Below, piece after piece: positions 51,601 through 59,719 of a stretch of 64,000 nucleotides of DNA. The translations under genes were made by a program, and so were the position numbers. A model generated the notes under the pieces. That model was not told the DNA's origin, did not search any database, and was given only the letters and a program-made list of their open reading frames with translations. Source of the stretch: an uncultured Oscillospiraceae bacterium (GTDB taxonomy: Bacteria > Bacillota > Clostridia > Oscillospirales > Oscillospiraceae); the NCBI GenBank assembly GCA_947629955.1, contig CANRFT010000008.1, positions 1 to 64,000 of the forward strand. Reading direction: 5' to 3'. Position 1 is the stretch's first letter; every line of letters starts with the position of its first letter.

Positions 51601-51960
51601 CGTGGCCAAGAGGCCGGTGAGAAAGGCGGGCTTCCGGGACGGGGCGCGGTATACCGTCAGGCTGTCGGCGATCTGCCGCAGGGCGGCGTACATGAGGAGC
51701 ATCCGCCCGCCGCCGTCCAGCATGGGGGCGGCCCCGCCGCCGCAGGCGTCAGCCAGCCGGCCCGCCAGCCGGGTGAAGGACAATACCTCGCAGGTCATGG
51801 AGGCGGAATTGCCCAGGGCGGCGCACATGGCCCGCTCGCTCTCGTGGGACCACTGCTCCGGCACGATGAGCAGGTTTTTCCGGGCCTCGGAGCGGCCCAT
51901 CCGCGCCAGCAGTTCGCCCAGGGCGTCCTGGCCGCCGCGGTGATATAACAGGGTCAGCAT
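48676..51960 (-). CDS. addB: AddB, helicase-nuclease subunit
   Basis: A 1094-residue subunit with an inactivated helicase fold and an iron-sulfur nuclease. The N-terminal P-loop is weak (MLTLLYHRGGQDALGELLAR), whereas 'LIVPEQWSHESERAMCAALG' and 'TLFLLGADSGSIPD' are typical. The nuclease has RVVDYKTGKKSFDFADVEDG and 'LQMLLYLF'. Four cysteines for the [4Fe-4S] clasp are present: one in YNSCHFGHFMRFGL and three in 'HNACRWCDYQAACHFEEDC'. GAGGAGG precedes the ATG. The subunit is complete. Confidence 0.95.
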   Translation of the reverse strand: MLTLLYHRGGQDALGELLARMGRSEARKNLLIVPEQWSHESERAMCAALGNSASMTCEVLSFTRLAGRLADACGGGAAPMLDGGGRMLLMYAALRQIADSLTVYRAPSRKPAFLTGLLATVDECRSYRVAPEDLIAAGEELGGRQGDKWRDLGLICAAYQELESQSAADPRSRLDRLAEQLKQSRWADGMAVFVHGFTDFTPQEEAVLARLMAQGEVTVSLLCDTKDNSDIFRPALRCAGRLKRLARERALPVTEEQLDRPLPRHPSLEYLEQTLFGGEGVAPWQGECAVTRVRAADPRQEVEWCAAEVLRLLREEHYRCRDIAVCARRLDGYGELIESVFARYGVPVFMSAMEDVLRTPPLALVTSALAAVAGDYPYEEMFRYLKTGLTDVTDEERDLLENYVLTWDIRGGTWTREKPWDMHPEGYGLPFSQEQTALVARLDALRRKVITPLERLRKDPDRTGKGRALALWRLLEDIGLPERLGQRADSLEKRGDLNAAARYRQLWDILTGGLEQCALLLNDTELEPDEFSRLFSLVLSQYDVGAIPVSLDRVVVGNAPRMAHREVKTLFLLGADSGSIPDCAPSPGLFSDRDRDGLALHSIELAPRQEDKLRREMTIAYETCVRPTDRLYVSYAAGSGDNEKAPSFLMERLAALFPGKKMIDAAGSPARLAAPAAALELAGQDRALAAVLRQVPGLSQRVDRLDRAAAWRRGALSPAAVTALFGPAVPMSATRLDLYNSCHFGHFMRFGLDARPRQQAKFRPTDYGTFVHAVLEETLRAAGQQGVPLDDGAAISRLAKEAADRYEAETLSGLEGETARFRWLFQRMKESALAVTDSVCAELAVSDFDPVAFELGFGRGRTLPPVEVQNGVTLRLSGAVDRVDSWVKDGRRYLRVVDYKTGKKSFDFADVEDGRGLQMLLYLFTLAKEGDGLFGPEEIVPAGVLYVPARNPVVDGDRSMTGEDVKKQQSRQLRRQGLVLDDPDVIAAMERVGEDGCRFLPVDKKGESLVTSEQMELLDEYVTQALEKAAGELAAGDIDADPFWRDGQHNACRWCDYQAACHFEEDCGDRARYRRGVKAAEFWNWLAKKNDTTP

Positions 51961-52036
51961 GAGCGCGCCTCCTCTCTGTGCAGCATGGTATCGGTTGGGG
52001 TGGGGCGTTTTGGGAACACGGGGCCCCGTCCGGCCC

Positions 52037-52732
52037 CTATGGTCTGTCTTTTTGCCGTTCCATCCGCCGGACGATGGCCGCCTCCGCCCGGTCCCCGTAG
52101 CGCAGGGCCAGGGCCGCCAGGACCAGCCCCAGGGCCCCCAGGGCGAGCATGGCGGGCAGGGGCAGCTTCACCGCGTTCCCGCCCACGGCGCAGGCCGCCA
52201 GCAGCCCCCAGGGCCGGGCGACCGCCACCAGCAGCAGGAACCGCCGGAAGGAGATCTTGGTGAGCCCCGCCAGGAGGCACAGCACGTCGTCCGGGAAAAA
52301 GGGAAACAGGAAGGCCACCAGCAGGAACACGTCCCGCTTGCGGCGGATCAGGTCCAGATACCTGCCGGAGGACCGCTCCCCCACCAGCCGCTGGACGAAG
52401 TCCCGGCCCAATCCCCTGGCCAGGGCGAACACCAGCGCCGAGCCCAGCGCCACCGCCCCCCAGGTGAGCAGGAAGGCGGGCCACACCCCGAAGAGCCATC
52501 CCGCCGCCGCGGCGGTGATGTTGCTGGGGATGGGGGCCACGATCACCGAGGCCAGCTGGATGGCGAAATAGGCCAGGTGGGACCAGGGGGCGCACCGGTC
52601 GATGTACTCCTCCATGGCCTCGGGGGAGGAGGCCGCCTCGAAAAAGCCGGTGGCCCACAGCGCCAGCAGGGTGCCGGCCAGCAGCAGAACGGTGACCGCC
52701 CACAGCAATCTCTTCACGGTCCTCTCCTTCAC
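52037..52732 (-). CDS. TVP38/TMEM64-family membrane protein
   Basis: A 231-residue DedA-superfamily protein with about six hydrophobic segments. The signature 'AGWLFGVWPAFLLTWGAVAL GSALVFALAR' (gap inserted) with the 'FPFFPDDVLCLLAGLTKISF' loop identifies the VTT domain. The family is tied to lipid and membrane homeostasis; the specific role is unknown. The start is GTG at 52730-52732 with GGAGG eight bases before it. It probably shares a promoter with addB, whose start lies 76 bp downstream. Confidence 0.88.
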   Translation of the reverse strand: MKERTVKRLLWAVTVLLLAGTLLALWATGFFEAASSPEAMEEYIDRCAPWSHLAYFAIQLASVIVAPIPSNITAAAAGWLFGVWPAFLLTWGAVALGSALVFALARGLGRDFVQRLVGERSSGRYLDLIRRKRDVFLLVAFLFPFFPDDVLCLLAGLTKISFRRFLLLVAVARPWGLLAACAVGGNAVKLPLPAMLALGALGLVLAALALRYGDRAEAAIVRRMERQKDRP

Positions 52733-52780
52733 CGGCGCTCCCTCCTTTCCGGGCGGCAGAAGCCCGCCGCCACGGGGATA

Positions 52781-52808
52781 AGTATAGCAGGATTTTCGAC
52801 AAACACAA
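52781..52808 (-). promoter_or_regulatory. Promoter of the TVP38-addB operon
   Basis: TTGTGT (52803-52808), a 16-bp spacer and TATACT (52781-52786) on the minus strand, about 50 bases upstream of the GTG start codon. Confidence 0.6.
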
Positions 52809-52890
52809 GAAAAGTTTTTGAAGATTTGGGAAACATTCCTTTACGATTTCCGGAACCGCCGCTTTTTGGCCCGAAAACCTCAATTTTTGC

Positions 52891-52919
52891 TTGACGGTCC
52901 GGCCTTCCGCTCATATACT
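52891..52919 (+). promoter_or_regulatory. Promoter of the debranching-enzyme gene
   Basis: TTGACG (52891-52896), a 17-bp spacer and TATACT (52914-52919), about 70 bases upstream of the start codon. Confidence 0.8.
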
Positions 52920-52987
52920 GTATAAGGTATGATTTTATGATATGTATCTCCGCGCGGCGGGCGCGCGGACAAGGGAGGTCCCCACGC

Positions 52988-55111
52988 ATGGATAACCCCG
53001 TACCCAACGATCCCCAACAGGCCGGCACGGCGCCCGGCCAGGCCGTCATCGAACTGCCCCGCACCATCCACCTGATCCCCCTGGACCGCATCGCCGGGTT
53101 CGACGTGCGCCCCGGCCTGTACGAGATGAACGGCGCCACCGCCATCCCCGGCGGGGTGAACTTCACCGTGATCTCCCGGGGGGCCACCTCCATCGAGCTG
53201 CTGCTGTTCCGGCGCAAGGCCGCGGAGCCCTACGCCGTCCTCCCCTTCCCGGAGCACTACCGCATCGGCAACGTGTACTCCATGATCGTGTTCGGCCTGG
53301 ACATCCGGGACTTTGAGTACGCCTACCGGGTGGACGGCCCCTGGAACCCCTCCAAGGGCCTGCTGTTCGACAGGACCAGGTATCTGCTGGATCCCTACGC
53401 CAAGGCGGTCACCGGCCAGAACAAGTGGGCCGAGCCTAACCCCCACGGCCAGCACTATCGGGCCAGAGTGGTGCGGGACACCTTCGACTGGGAGAACATC
53501 CGCTCCCCCCTGATCCCCATGGAGGATCTGATCATCTACGAGCTCCACGTCCGGGGCTTCACCCAGGACCCCTCCTCCGGCGTGGAGTACCCCGGCACCT
53601 TCGCCGGGCTCATCGAAAAGCTGCCCTACCTCCAGGAGCTGGGGGTCAACGCCGTGGAGCTCATGCCCATCTTCGAGTTCGACGAGATGCTGGACTACCG
53701 CAGCGCCAACGGGGAAAAGCTCTACAACTACTGGGGCTACAACCCGGTGTCCTTCTTCGCCCCCAACACCAGCTACTCCTCCTCCCAGGAGTTCAACCGA
53801 GAGGGCCGGGAACTGAAGCGGTTCATCCGGGCCTGCAAGCAGCGGGGCATCGAGGTCTACCTGGACGTGGTCCTCAACCACACCGCCGAGGGCAACGAGA
53901 ACGGCCCCTTCTTCTCCTTCAAGGGGTTCGACAACAACATCTACTACCTGCTCACGCCGGGGGGCGGCTACCAGAACTTCTCCGGCTGCGGCAACTCCCT
54001 GAACTGCAACCACCCCATCGTCCACCAGATGATCGTGGACTGCCTGCGCTACTGGGTCACCACCTACCGGGTGGACGGCTTCCGGTTCGATCTGGCCTCC
54101 ATCCTGGGCCGGGCGGAGGACGGCTCCCCCATGAACGAGCCTCCCCTGCTCCAGGCCCTGGCCTTCGACCCCATCCTGGCCGACGTGAAGCTCATCGCCG
54201 AGGCGTGGGACGCCGGCGGCCTCTACCAGGTGGGCTCCTTCCCCGCCTGGAACCGCTGGGCGGAGTGGAACGGCCGCTACCGGGACGATATGCGCCGCTA
54301 TCTGAAGGGCGACTACGCCATGGCCCAGAACGCCGCCCTCCGCCTCGGCGGCTCGCGGGACATCTACCCCGACTCCCGGAAAGACGCCTCGGTGAACTTC
54401 ATCACCTGCCACGACGGGTTCACCCTCTACGACCTGTTCGCCTACAACCAGAAGCACAACGAGAAGAACGGCTGGAACAACACCGACGGTGCCAACGACA
54501 ACAACAGCTGGAACTGCGGCGTGGAGGGAGAGACCGACGACGAGGCCATCAACGCCCTCCGCCGGCGGATGGTCCGCAACGCTTTCGCCCTGCTCATGTG
54601 CTCCAGGGGCACCCCCATGTTCCTGGCGGGGGACGAGTTCTGCAACACCCAGTTCGGCAACAACAACGCCTACTGTCAGGACAACATCACCTCCTGGCTG
54701 GACTGGTCCCTGCTGGAGAAGAACCGGGACACCTTCCGCTTTTTCCAGGCCATGATCCGCTTCCGCAAGGAACACAAGGTGCTGCGGACCAACCTGTCCA
54801 ACGGCGCCTGCGGCTTCCCCGACGTGTCCTTCCACGGCATCACCCCCTGGAAGCGGGTGTTCGAAGACCACGACCACTATATCGGGGTCCTGTTCGCCGG
54901 ATGGGAGCAGGACGCCGGGGAGCAGCTGGTCTACGTGGCCTCCAACGCCTACTGGGAGCCCCTCCAGGTGGAGCTGCCCCGCCTGCCCGACGGGCTGGGC
55001 TGGCACCTGGCGGTGGACACCTGGAACGAGGAGCCCCAGACCTACGGCCCCGTGGGGGACCGCTTCACCATCCGCCCCCGCTCGGTGATGGTGTTCATCG
55101 GGCGCTGGTAA
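52988..55111 (+). CDS. glgX: Glycogen-debranching / isoamylase-type glycoside hydrolase (GH13)
   Basis: A 707-residue enzyme that cleaves alpha-1,6 branches of glycogen or limit dextrins. An N-terminal CBM48-like domain (GVNFTVISRGATSIELLLFR) precedes the catalytic barrel. Its GH13 regions are visible: region I DVVLNHTAEG, region II GFRFDLASIL (nucleophile Asp), region III with LIAEAWDAGG (acid Glu), and region IV FITCHDGFTLYD. 'YNYWGYNPVSFFAP' is typical of GlgX / isoamylase. ATG at 52988 has GGGAGG before it. No other glycogen gene is in view. Confidence 0.93.
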   Translation: MDNPVPNDPQQAGTAPGQAVIELPRTIHLIPLDRIAGFDVRPGLYEMNGATAIPGGVNFTVISRGATSIELLLFRRKAAEPYAVLPFPEHYRIGNVYSMIVFGLDIRDFEYAYRVDGPWNPSKGLLFDRTRYLLDPYAKAVTGQNKWAEPNPHGQHYRARVVRDTFDWENIRSPLIPMEDLIIYELHVRGFTQDPSSGVEYPGTFAGLIEKLPYLQELGVNAVELMPIFEFDEMLDYRSANGEKLYNYWGYNPVSFFAPNTSYSSSQEFNREGRELKRFIRACKQRGIEVYLDVVLNHTAEGNENGPFFSFKGFDNNIYYLLTPGGGYQNFSGCGNSLNCNHPIVHQMIVDCLRYWVTTYRVDGFRFDLASILGRAEDGSPMNEPPLLQALAFDPILADVKLIAEAWDAGGLYQVGSFPAWNRWAEWNGRYRDDMRRYLKGDYAMAQNAALRLGGSRDIYPDSRKDASVNFITCHDGFTLYDLFAYNQKHNEKNGWNNTDGANDNNSWNCGVEGETDDEAINALRRRMVRNAFALLMCSRGTPMFLAGDEFCNTQFGNNNAYCQDNITSWLDWSLLEKNRDTFRFFQAMIRFRKEHKVLRTNLSNGACGFPDVSFHGITPWKRVFEDHDHYIGVLFAGWEQDAGEQLVYVASNAYWEPLQVELPRLPDGLGWHLAVDTWNEEPQTYGPVGDRFTIRPRSVMVFIGRW

Positions 55112-55123
55112 ACCGTTTGAAAA

Positions 55124-55160
55124 GAGCTCCTCCGGCCATGTGGGCCGGAGGAGCTCCTTT
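55124..55160. terminator. Terminator between the debranching enzyme and yfhO
   Basis: GAGCTCCTCCGGCC and its reverse complement, with a short loop, form a 14-bp stem followed by CTTT on the plus strand and by TCTTTTC on the minus strand. It can serve both convergent genes. Confidence 0.8.
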
Positions 55161-55163
55161 GCG

Positions 55164-57485
55164 TCAGCGTTTTTTCTTCCGCCCCGCGAACAGGGCCGCC
55201 CCCACGAGGGCCGCCGCGGCCAGGGCGCCCAGGGCCAGCCCCGGATACAGCCCCGGCGGGGTATAGTGGAGCTCCACCGTGTGCGCCCCGGCGGACAGGG
55301 GCGCCGCCAGAAACGTGTCCAGCCAGATCCCGCCGGCGACCTTCTCCCCGTCCACCAGGACGGTCCAGCCCTCCTCGGCGGGGACGGTGGTGAGCAGCGT
55401 CCGGGGCCCGTCCGCCGTCGCGGTCAGGCGCACCGTCCCGTTCTTCTCCACGGACAGCCCCTCCGCCGGGTCCACGGCGGCCACGGCGGCGGACAGGACC
55501 TCCCGGTCCAGGGTCCAGAGGAAGTCGTCCGGCGGGGCCCAGCTCCCGTCGTGCCAGACGGTGACCAGGCACTCCTCCCCCTCAGCGGGAGTCCCCAGAT
55601 AGTGGACGCTGGCCGCCTCGGTGGGGCCAAGGTACACCGTCTCGCCCCCCTCCAGCCACGCCTGGATCAGGCCGGAGCCGGACAGGTCGGCGTAGACGGG
55701 CCGGCCCGTGCCGGTGAAGGCGAAGCGGACCGCGCCTCCCTCGTCCCACCACTGGGCCTCCACGGGGGCGAAGGCCTCCGCCCCCTCCCCCGCCACATCG
55801 GACAGCAGGCCGTTCTGCCGCTCAAAGGGGGTGGCTCCGCTGAAGGCCGGAGCCTCCTCCCCGGCGCTGAGAAAGGCGATGGGCAGCGCGTCCGGGTTTT
55901 TGTAGAGGGTATAGTCCCCGCTCCGGGCCACGGCCTCATAGGGCGTCCCGCCTTTGGAGATCACATAGCGGAAGTCCAGCAGGGCGTCGGTCACCGGGGT
56001 GGAGCCGTAATAAGCGCACCACATCCAGGTCTGGGCGAAGCCCAGTTTGCGGGTGAGCTCGTTCACGTCGTAGTTGTAGAGGCTGCTGTAGTGGGTGATG
56101 CCGGGGTAGCCAAAGGCCAGGGGGCCGTTGTGGCCCCGGTCCTCGGCGGCCCCCATGCGGAAGAAGGCCCCGCCGGCATCCTCATAGGCGGCTGCGGTGA
56201 GGGCGCTGTTGGCCCGGTAGTCCTCCTGATAGGCGGCGCAGGACTGATACCGGAACTGCTCGTCCATGCCCCGGAGGATGTCCCTGGTGTTGAGGCCCAG
56301 GTCCAGCACCGTGAGGACCGCCAAAGCGGCCGCCGCCCACCGCTCCAGGGCGGGCCTCCGCTTCCCCGCGGCGGCCAGGATGGGCGGCAGGGCCATGTTG
56401 GCCAGGGCGATCACCACGAAGGACACCGCGAACCCGTACCGCCAGGGGAACCAGTTGGGCTTCTGGAGCAGGTGCCACAGCTTGTCCAGGGGGGACAGCA
56501 GCAGGGAGGCCGCCATGGCCGCCAGCAGCCCCAGCCAGGCCAGCTTCTCCCGGGGGGGATGCCGCTGGTAGAAGTAGAGGACCGCCAGCAGCACGGTGGC
56601 CGTCCCGCAGAACACATAGGGCAGGGCCGCGTAGGTGATGGAGGTAAAGGACCCGAAGAACAGCCGCCCCAGGATGTCCAGAGGTTCCCCGGTGAGGAGG
56701 CCGGCGTAGTCCACATTGCCGCCGCTGAACTTGCCGTTGAACATGGCCAGGAAGGTGGGCAGCCACAGCCAGGCGGTGAGGCCCAACGCGCAGGCCGCCC
56801 CGCCCAGGAACCGGCCCGAGGCCCGGGCCAGTTCCCTTCCCGTCAGCTCCAGCATCACGCACCGGGCGATGAAATACAGCAGGCAGAACGCCCCCACCAT
56901 ATAGGAGATATACCAGGTGGAGAAGAAGCATACCGTCAGCGCCGCCACGAAGGGGCCGAAGCCCCTCCCCTCCAAAACGCGCTCCAGCGCCAGCAAGATC
57001 AGCGGCAGCCAGATGACCCCGTCCAGCCACATGATGCACAGGGAATAGGCGGCGTTGTAGCTCATGAGGGCATAGCTGACGGCGCAGATCAGGGAGGCCG
57101 CTCCGCTCCGGGGGAACATCTTTTGCGAGTAGAGGGCAAAGGCCGCCCCCGCCAGCCCGATCTTCAATACCGTCAGGAACATGAGGCCCACCGGCATGGC
57201 CTCATTGGGGACCAGCAGGGTCAAAAGGGACAGGGGGCTGGACACATAATAGGAGAACACCCCGATGTAGGAGGTCCCCAGGGCCTTGGACCAGGAGAAG
57301 AACAGGTCCCCGCTTTTCAGGGCGCAGAAGAACTCCACGTACTGGTCCGCCATATCGGAGGCCAGAATGGTCTTGTCCCCCCAGGGGGCCATGCCCATAG
57401 AGGCGTAGGCCCACAGCATCACCGCTGCCGGGATCAGGAAGGCCAGCAGACAGACCGCCGTCCGTTTCCACTTACTCTTCGTCAT
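55164..57485 (-). CDS. yfhO: YfhO-family membrane protein
   Basis: A 773-residue polytopic protein: about twelve to thirteen membrane helices in the first 400 residues, an extracytoplasmic part, and a last helix near the C-terminus (LALGALAAAALVGAALFAGR). It starts with 'AVCLLAFLIPAAVMLWAYAS' and has the GT-C-like loop 'ILASDMADQYVEFFCALKSG' with an acidic motif near the first helix. In Bacillus, YfhO transfers a sugar from the lipid carrier made by CsbB to lipoteichoic acid. It overlaps the csbB-like gene upstream by 14 bases, exactly as the two co-occur elsewhere. Confidence 0.87.
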   Translation of the reverse strand: MTKSKWKRTAVCLLAFLIPAAVMLWAYASMGMAPWGDKTILASDMADQYVEFFCALKSGDLFFSWSKALGTSYIGVFSYYVSSPLSLLTLLVPNEAMPVGLMFLTVLKIGLAGAAFALYSQKMFPRSGAASLICAVSYALMSYNAAYSLCIMWLDGVIWLPLILLALERVLEGRGFGPFVAALTVCFFSTWYISYMVGAFCLLYFIARCVMLELTGRELARASGRFLGGAACALGLTAWLWLPTFLAMFNGKFSGGNVDYAGLLTGEPLDILGRLFFGSFTSITYAALPYVFCGTATVLLAVLYFYQRHPPREKLAWLGLLAAMAASLLLSPLDKLWHLLQKPNWFPWRYGFAVSFVVIALANMALPPILAAAGKRRPALERWAAAALAVLTVLDLGLNTRDILRGMDEQFRYQSCAAYQEDYRANSALTAAAYEDAGGAFFRMGAAEDRGHNGPLAFGYPGITHYSSLYNYDVNELTRKLGFAQTWMWCAYYGSTPVTDALLDFRYVISKGGTPYEAVARSGDYTLYKNPDALPIAFLSAGEEAPAFSGATPFERQNGLLSDVAGEGAEAFAPVEAQWWDEGGAVRFAFTGTGRPVYADLSGSGLIQAWLEGGETVYLGPTEAASVHYLGTPAEGEECLVTVWHDGSWAPPDDFLWTLDREVLSAAVAAVDPAEGLSVEKNGTVRLTATADGPRTLLTTVPAEEGWTVLVDGEKVAGGIWLDTFLAAPLSAGAHTVELHYTPPGLYPGLALGALAAAALVGAALFAGRKKKR

Positions 57486-58419
57486 GGCCGCCTCCCCCCT
57501 GCTCCCGCAGGATATAGATGGGCCGCTTTTTGGTCTCCAGATAGGTTTTCGCCAGATACTGGCCCAAAATGCCCATACAGAACAGCTGGATGCCGGCGAT
57601 CAGCAGGATGATGCACACCAGAGAGGGCCAGCCGTAGGCGCTCCCCTGCCAGATCAGTTCCCGGACGATGATGAACACGATGGCGAGGCCCGCCACCACG
57701 CACAGCACCAGCCCCAGCACCGAGGCGATGGCCAGCGGCGCGGTGGAAAAGGCCACGATGCCGTCCAGAGCGTAGAGCACCAGCTTGAAGAAGGACCACT
57801 TGGTCTCCCCGGCGGACCGGGGGATGTTCTCGGTCTCCACCCACTTGGTCCTGAACCCCACCCAGGAGAAGATGCCCTTGGAGAAGCGGTTGTACTCCTT
57901 CACCGCCAGCACCGCCTCCGCCATTTTGCGGGTCATGAGCCGGAAATCCCTGGCCCCGTCCACGATCTCGGTGTCGCTCATCTTATTGATGAGTTTGTAG
58001 AACTGCCGGGCGCAGAAGGAGCGGATGGGGGGCTCCCCCTTCCGGTCCACCCGGCGCACCGCCGCGCAGTCGTACCCCTCCTCCCGGACGGCGCGGAGCA
58101 GTTCGGGCAGCAGGGCGGGCGGGTCCTGGAGGTCGGCGTCCATCACCGCCACAAGGTCCCCTTTGGCGTGCTCCAATCCGGCGTACAGCGCCGCCTCCTT
58201 GCCGAAGTTCCGGCTGAAGGACAGCCACCGCACCGCCGGGTCGGCCGACCCCAATTTCTTGACAGCGGCCAGGGTGCCGTCGGTGGAGCCGTCGTCCACA
58301 AAGAGGTACTCCACCCGCACATCGGGCAGCCCGGCGGCCACGGGGCGGACCGCCTCGTAGAACCGGCCCAGGGCCGCCTCCTCGTTGTAACAGGGGACCA
58401 CGATGGACAAGAGCGCCAT
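57472..58419 (-). CDS. csbB: GT2 polyprenyl-phosphate glycosyltransferase, CsbB-like
   Basis: A 315-residue enzyme. The GT2 catalytic domain has 'LSIVVPCYNEEAALGRFYEA', the DxD-type AVMDADLQDPPALLPE, and 'RRVDRKGEPPIRSFCARQFY', typical for DPM1/GtrB-like proteins. Two C-terminal membrane helices (IASVLGLVLCVVAGLAIVFI, LVCIILLIAGIQLFCMGILG) and 'QYLAKTYLETKKRPIY' end the protein. It loads a sugar from UDP-sugar on undecaprenyl phosphate. Together with yfhO downstream it forms the CsbB-YfhO lipoteichoic-acid glycosylation pair. Confidence 0.9.
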   Translation of the reverse strand: MALLSIVVPCYNEEAALGRFYEAVRPVAAGLPDVRVEYLFVDDGSTDGTLAAVKKLGSADPAVRWLSFSRNFGKEAALYAGLEHAKGDLVAVMDADLQDPPALLPELLRAVREEGYDCAAVRRVDRKGEPPIRSFCARQFYKLINKMSDTEIVDGARDFRLMTRKMAEAVLAVKEYNRFSKGIFSWVGFRTKWVETENIPRSAGETKWSFFKLVLYALDGIVAFSTAPLAIASVLGLVLCVVAGLAIVFIIVRELIWQGSAYGWPSLVCIILLIAGIQLFCMGILGQYLAKTYLETKKRPIYILREQGGGGHDEE

Positions 58420-58457
58420 CCCATTCCCCTCCTTTTCCTGTAAAAATCACCGGTGCT

Positions 58458-58486
58458 ATCTTACCGCAAATCATCCGGGCTGTCAA
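58458..58486 (-). promoter_or_regulatory. Promoter of the csbB-yfhO operon
   Basis: Consensus TTGACA (58481-58486), a 17-bp spacer and TAAGAT (58458-58463) on the minus strand, about 40 bases upstream of the start codon. Confidence 0.78.
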
Positions 58487-58501
58487 TCGGCCCCTCCCGT
58501 C

Positions 58502-58530
58502 TTGACTTTTGGCCCACACACTAATAAAAT
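58502..58530 (+). promoter_or_regulatory. Promoter of the cysteine desulfurase gene
   Basis: TTGACT (58502-58507), a 17-bp spacer and TAAAAT (58525-58530), about 34 bases upstream of the start codon. The csbB promoter lies back to back with it. Confidence 0.8.
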
Positions 58531-58564
58531 AGGCTTGTTATGCAAAGAAAGGAGCCGTCTGCCC

Positions 58565-59704
58565 ATGGACGAGCCGGTCTATTTCGATTACGCCGCCACC
58601 ACCCCCGTCCGCCCAGAGGCCGCCGCCGCCATGACGGACGCCCTGGGGCAGTTCGGCAACCCCTCCTCCCGGTATGAGTACGGCCGCCGGGCCGCCCTGC
58701 GGGTGAAAGAGGGCCGTGAGGCCGTGGCCCGCGCCCTGGGCTGCGCCCCCGGCGAGGTGTACTTCACCTCCTGCGGCACCGAGGGGGACAACTGGGCCCT
58801 CCGCCGGGGGGTTGAGGTCAACCGGCGCAAGGGGAGGCACATTATCGCCACCGCCGTGGAGCACGCCGCCGTGCTGGAGACCTGCAAAGACCTGGAGCGG
58901 AACGGCTATGAGGTCACCTATCTGAAGCCCGACCGGGCGGGCCGGATCACCGTGGACCAGGTGACGGCCGCCCTCCGGCCCGACACAGCCCTGGTGTCCA
59001 TGATGCTGGTGAACAACGAGACGGGGGCCCTTCTCCCCGTAGCGGAGGCGGTCAAGGCCGTCAAGGCGGCAGATAAGGCCGTCCTGTTCCACACCGACGC
59101 CGTCCAGGGCTTTTTGAAGGTCCCCTTCCCCCTGTGCTCCACCGGGGCGGACCTCATCACCATCAGCGGCCACAAGATCGGCGCCCCCAAGGGGATCGGC
59201 GCGCTGTACGTGAAGAGGGGCGTCAAGCTGGCCCCCCTGCTCACCGGCGGTGGCCAGGAGGACGGCCTCCGCTCCGGCACCGAGGCCACCGGCCAGATCG
59301 CGGCCTTCGCCGCCGCCGTCTCCGCTGTGACAGCGGACCCCGCCAGGCTGGAAAAGACCGCCGCCGTGAAGGACTACACCCTTACACAGTTAAAGGCCGC
59401 CCTCCCAAAGCTGGAGGTCATCTCCGCCGGGGACGTGGGCCACATCTGCGCCGTGACCCTCCCCGGCTACAAGAGCGAAGTCGTCGTGCGTGTCCTGGGG
59501 GACAAAAACATCTGCGTCTCCTCCGGCTCCGCCTGCCACAAGGGCAGGCCCAGCCACGTGTTCGCCGCCATGGGCCTGCCCAAGCCCTGGCTGGACGGCG
59601 CCCTGCGCCTGTCCTTCTCCCCGGAGAGCACCAAAGAGCAGGCCGACGTCCTGGTGGCCGCCCTGAAAGAGGCGGCGGGCTCCCTGTTCACCACCCTGTC
59701 CTGA
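58565..59704 (+). CDS. Cysteine desulfurase, NifS/IscS family
   Basis: A 379-residue PLP enzyme that releases sulfur from cysteine for iron-sulfur clusters or thiolated molecules. Motifs: 'VYFDYAATTPVRPEAAAAMT' at the N-terminus, 'FTSCGTEGDNWALR', 'LVSMMLVNNETGALLPV', the PLP lysine in ISGHKIGAPKGIGALY, and the catalytic Cys loop CVSSGSACHKGRPSHV. GGAG precedes the ATG. It is not followed by iscU, so its acceptor is unknown; moxR follows 15 bases downstream and may share the transcript. Confidence 0.93.
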   Translation: MDEPVYFDYAATTPVRPEAAAAMTDALGQFGNPSSRYEYGRRAALRVKEGREAVARALGCAPGEVYFTSCGTEGDNWALRRGVEVNRRKGRHIIATAVEHAAVLETCKDLERNGYEVTYLKPDRAGRITVDQVTAALRPDTALVSMMLVNNETGALLPVAEAVKAVKAADKAVLFHTDAVQGFLKVPFPLCSTGADLITISGHKIGAPKGIGALYVKRGVKLAPLLTGGGQEDGLRSGTEATGQIAAFAAAVSAVTADPARLEKTAAVKDYTLTQLKAALPKLEVISAGDVGHICAVTLPGYKSEVVVRVLGDKNICVSSGSACHKGRPSHVFAAMGLPKPWLDGALRLSFSPESTKEQADVLVAALKEAAGSLFTTLS

Positions 59705-59719
59705 TCTGGAGGTATCCCC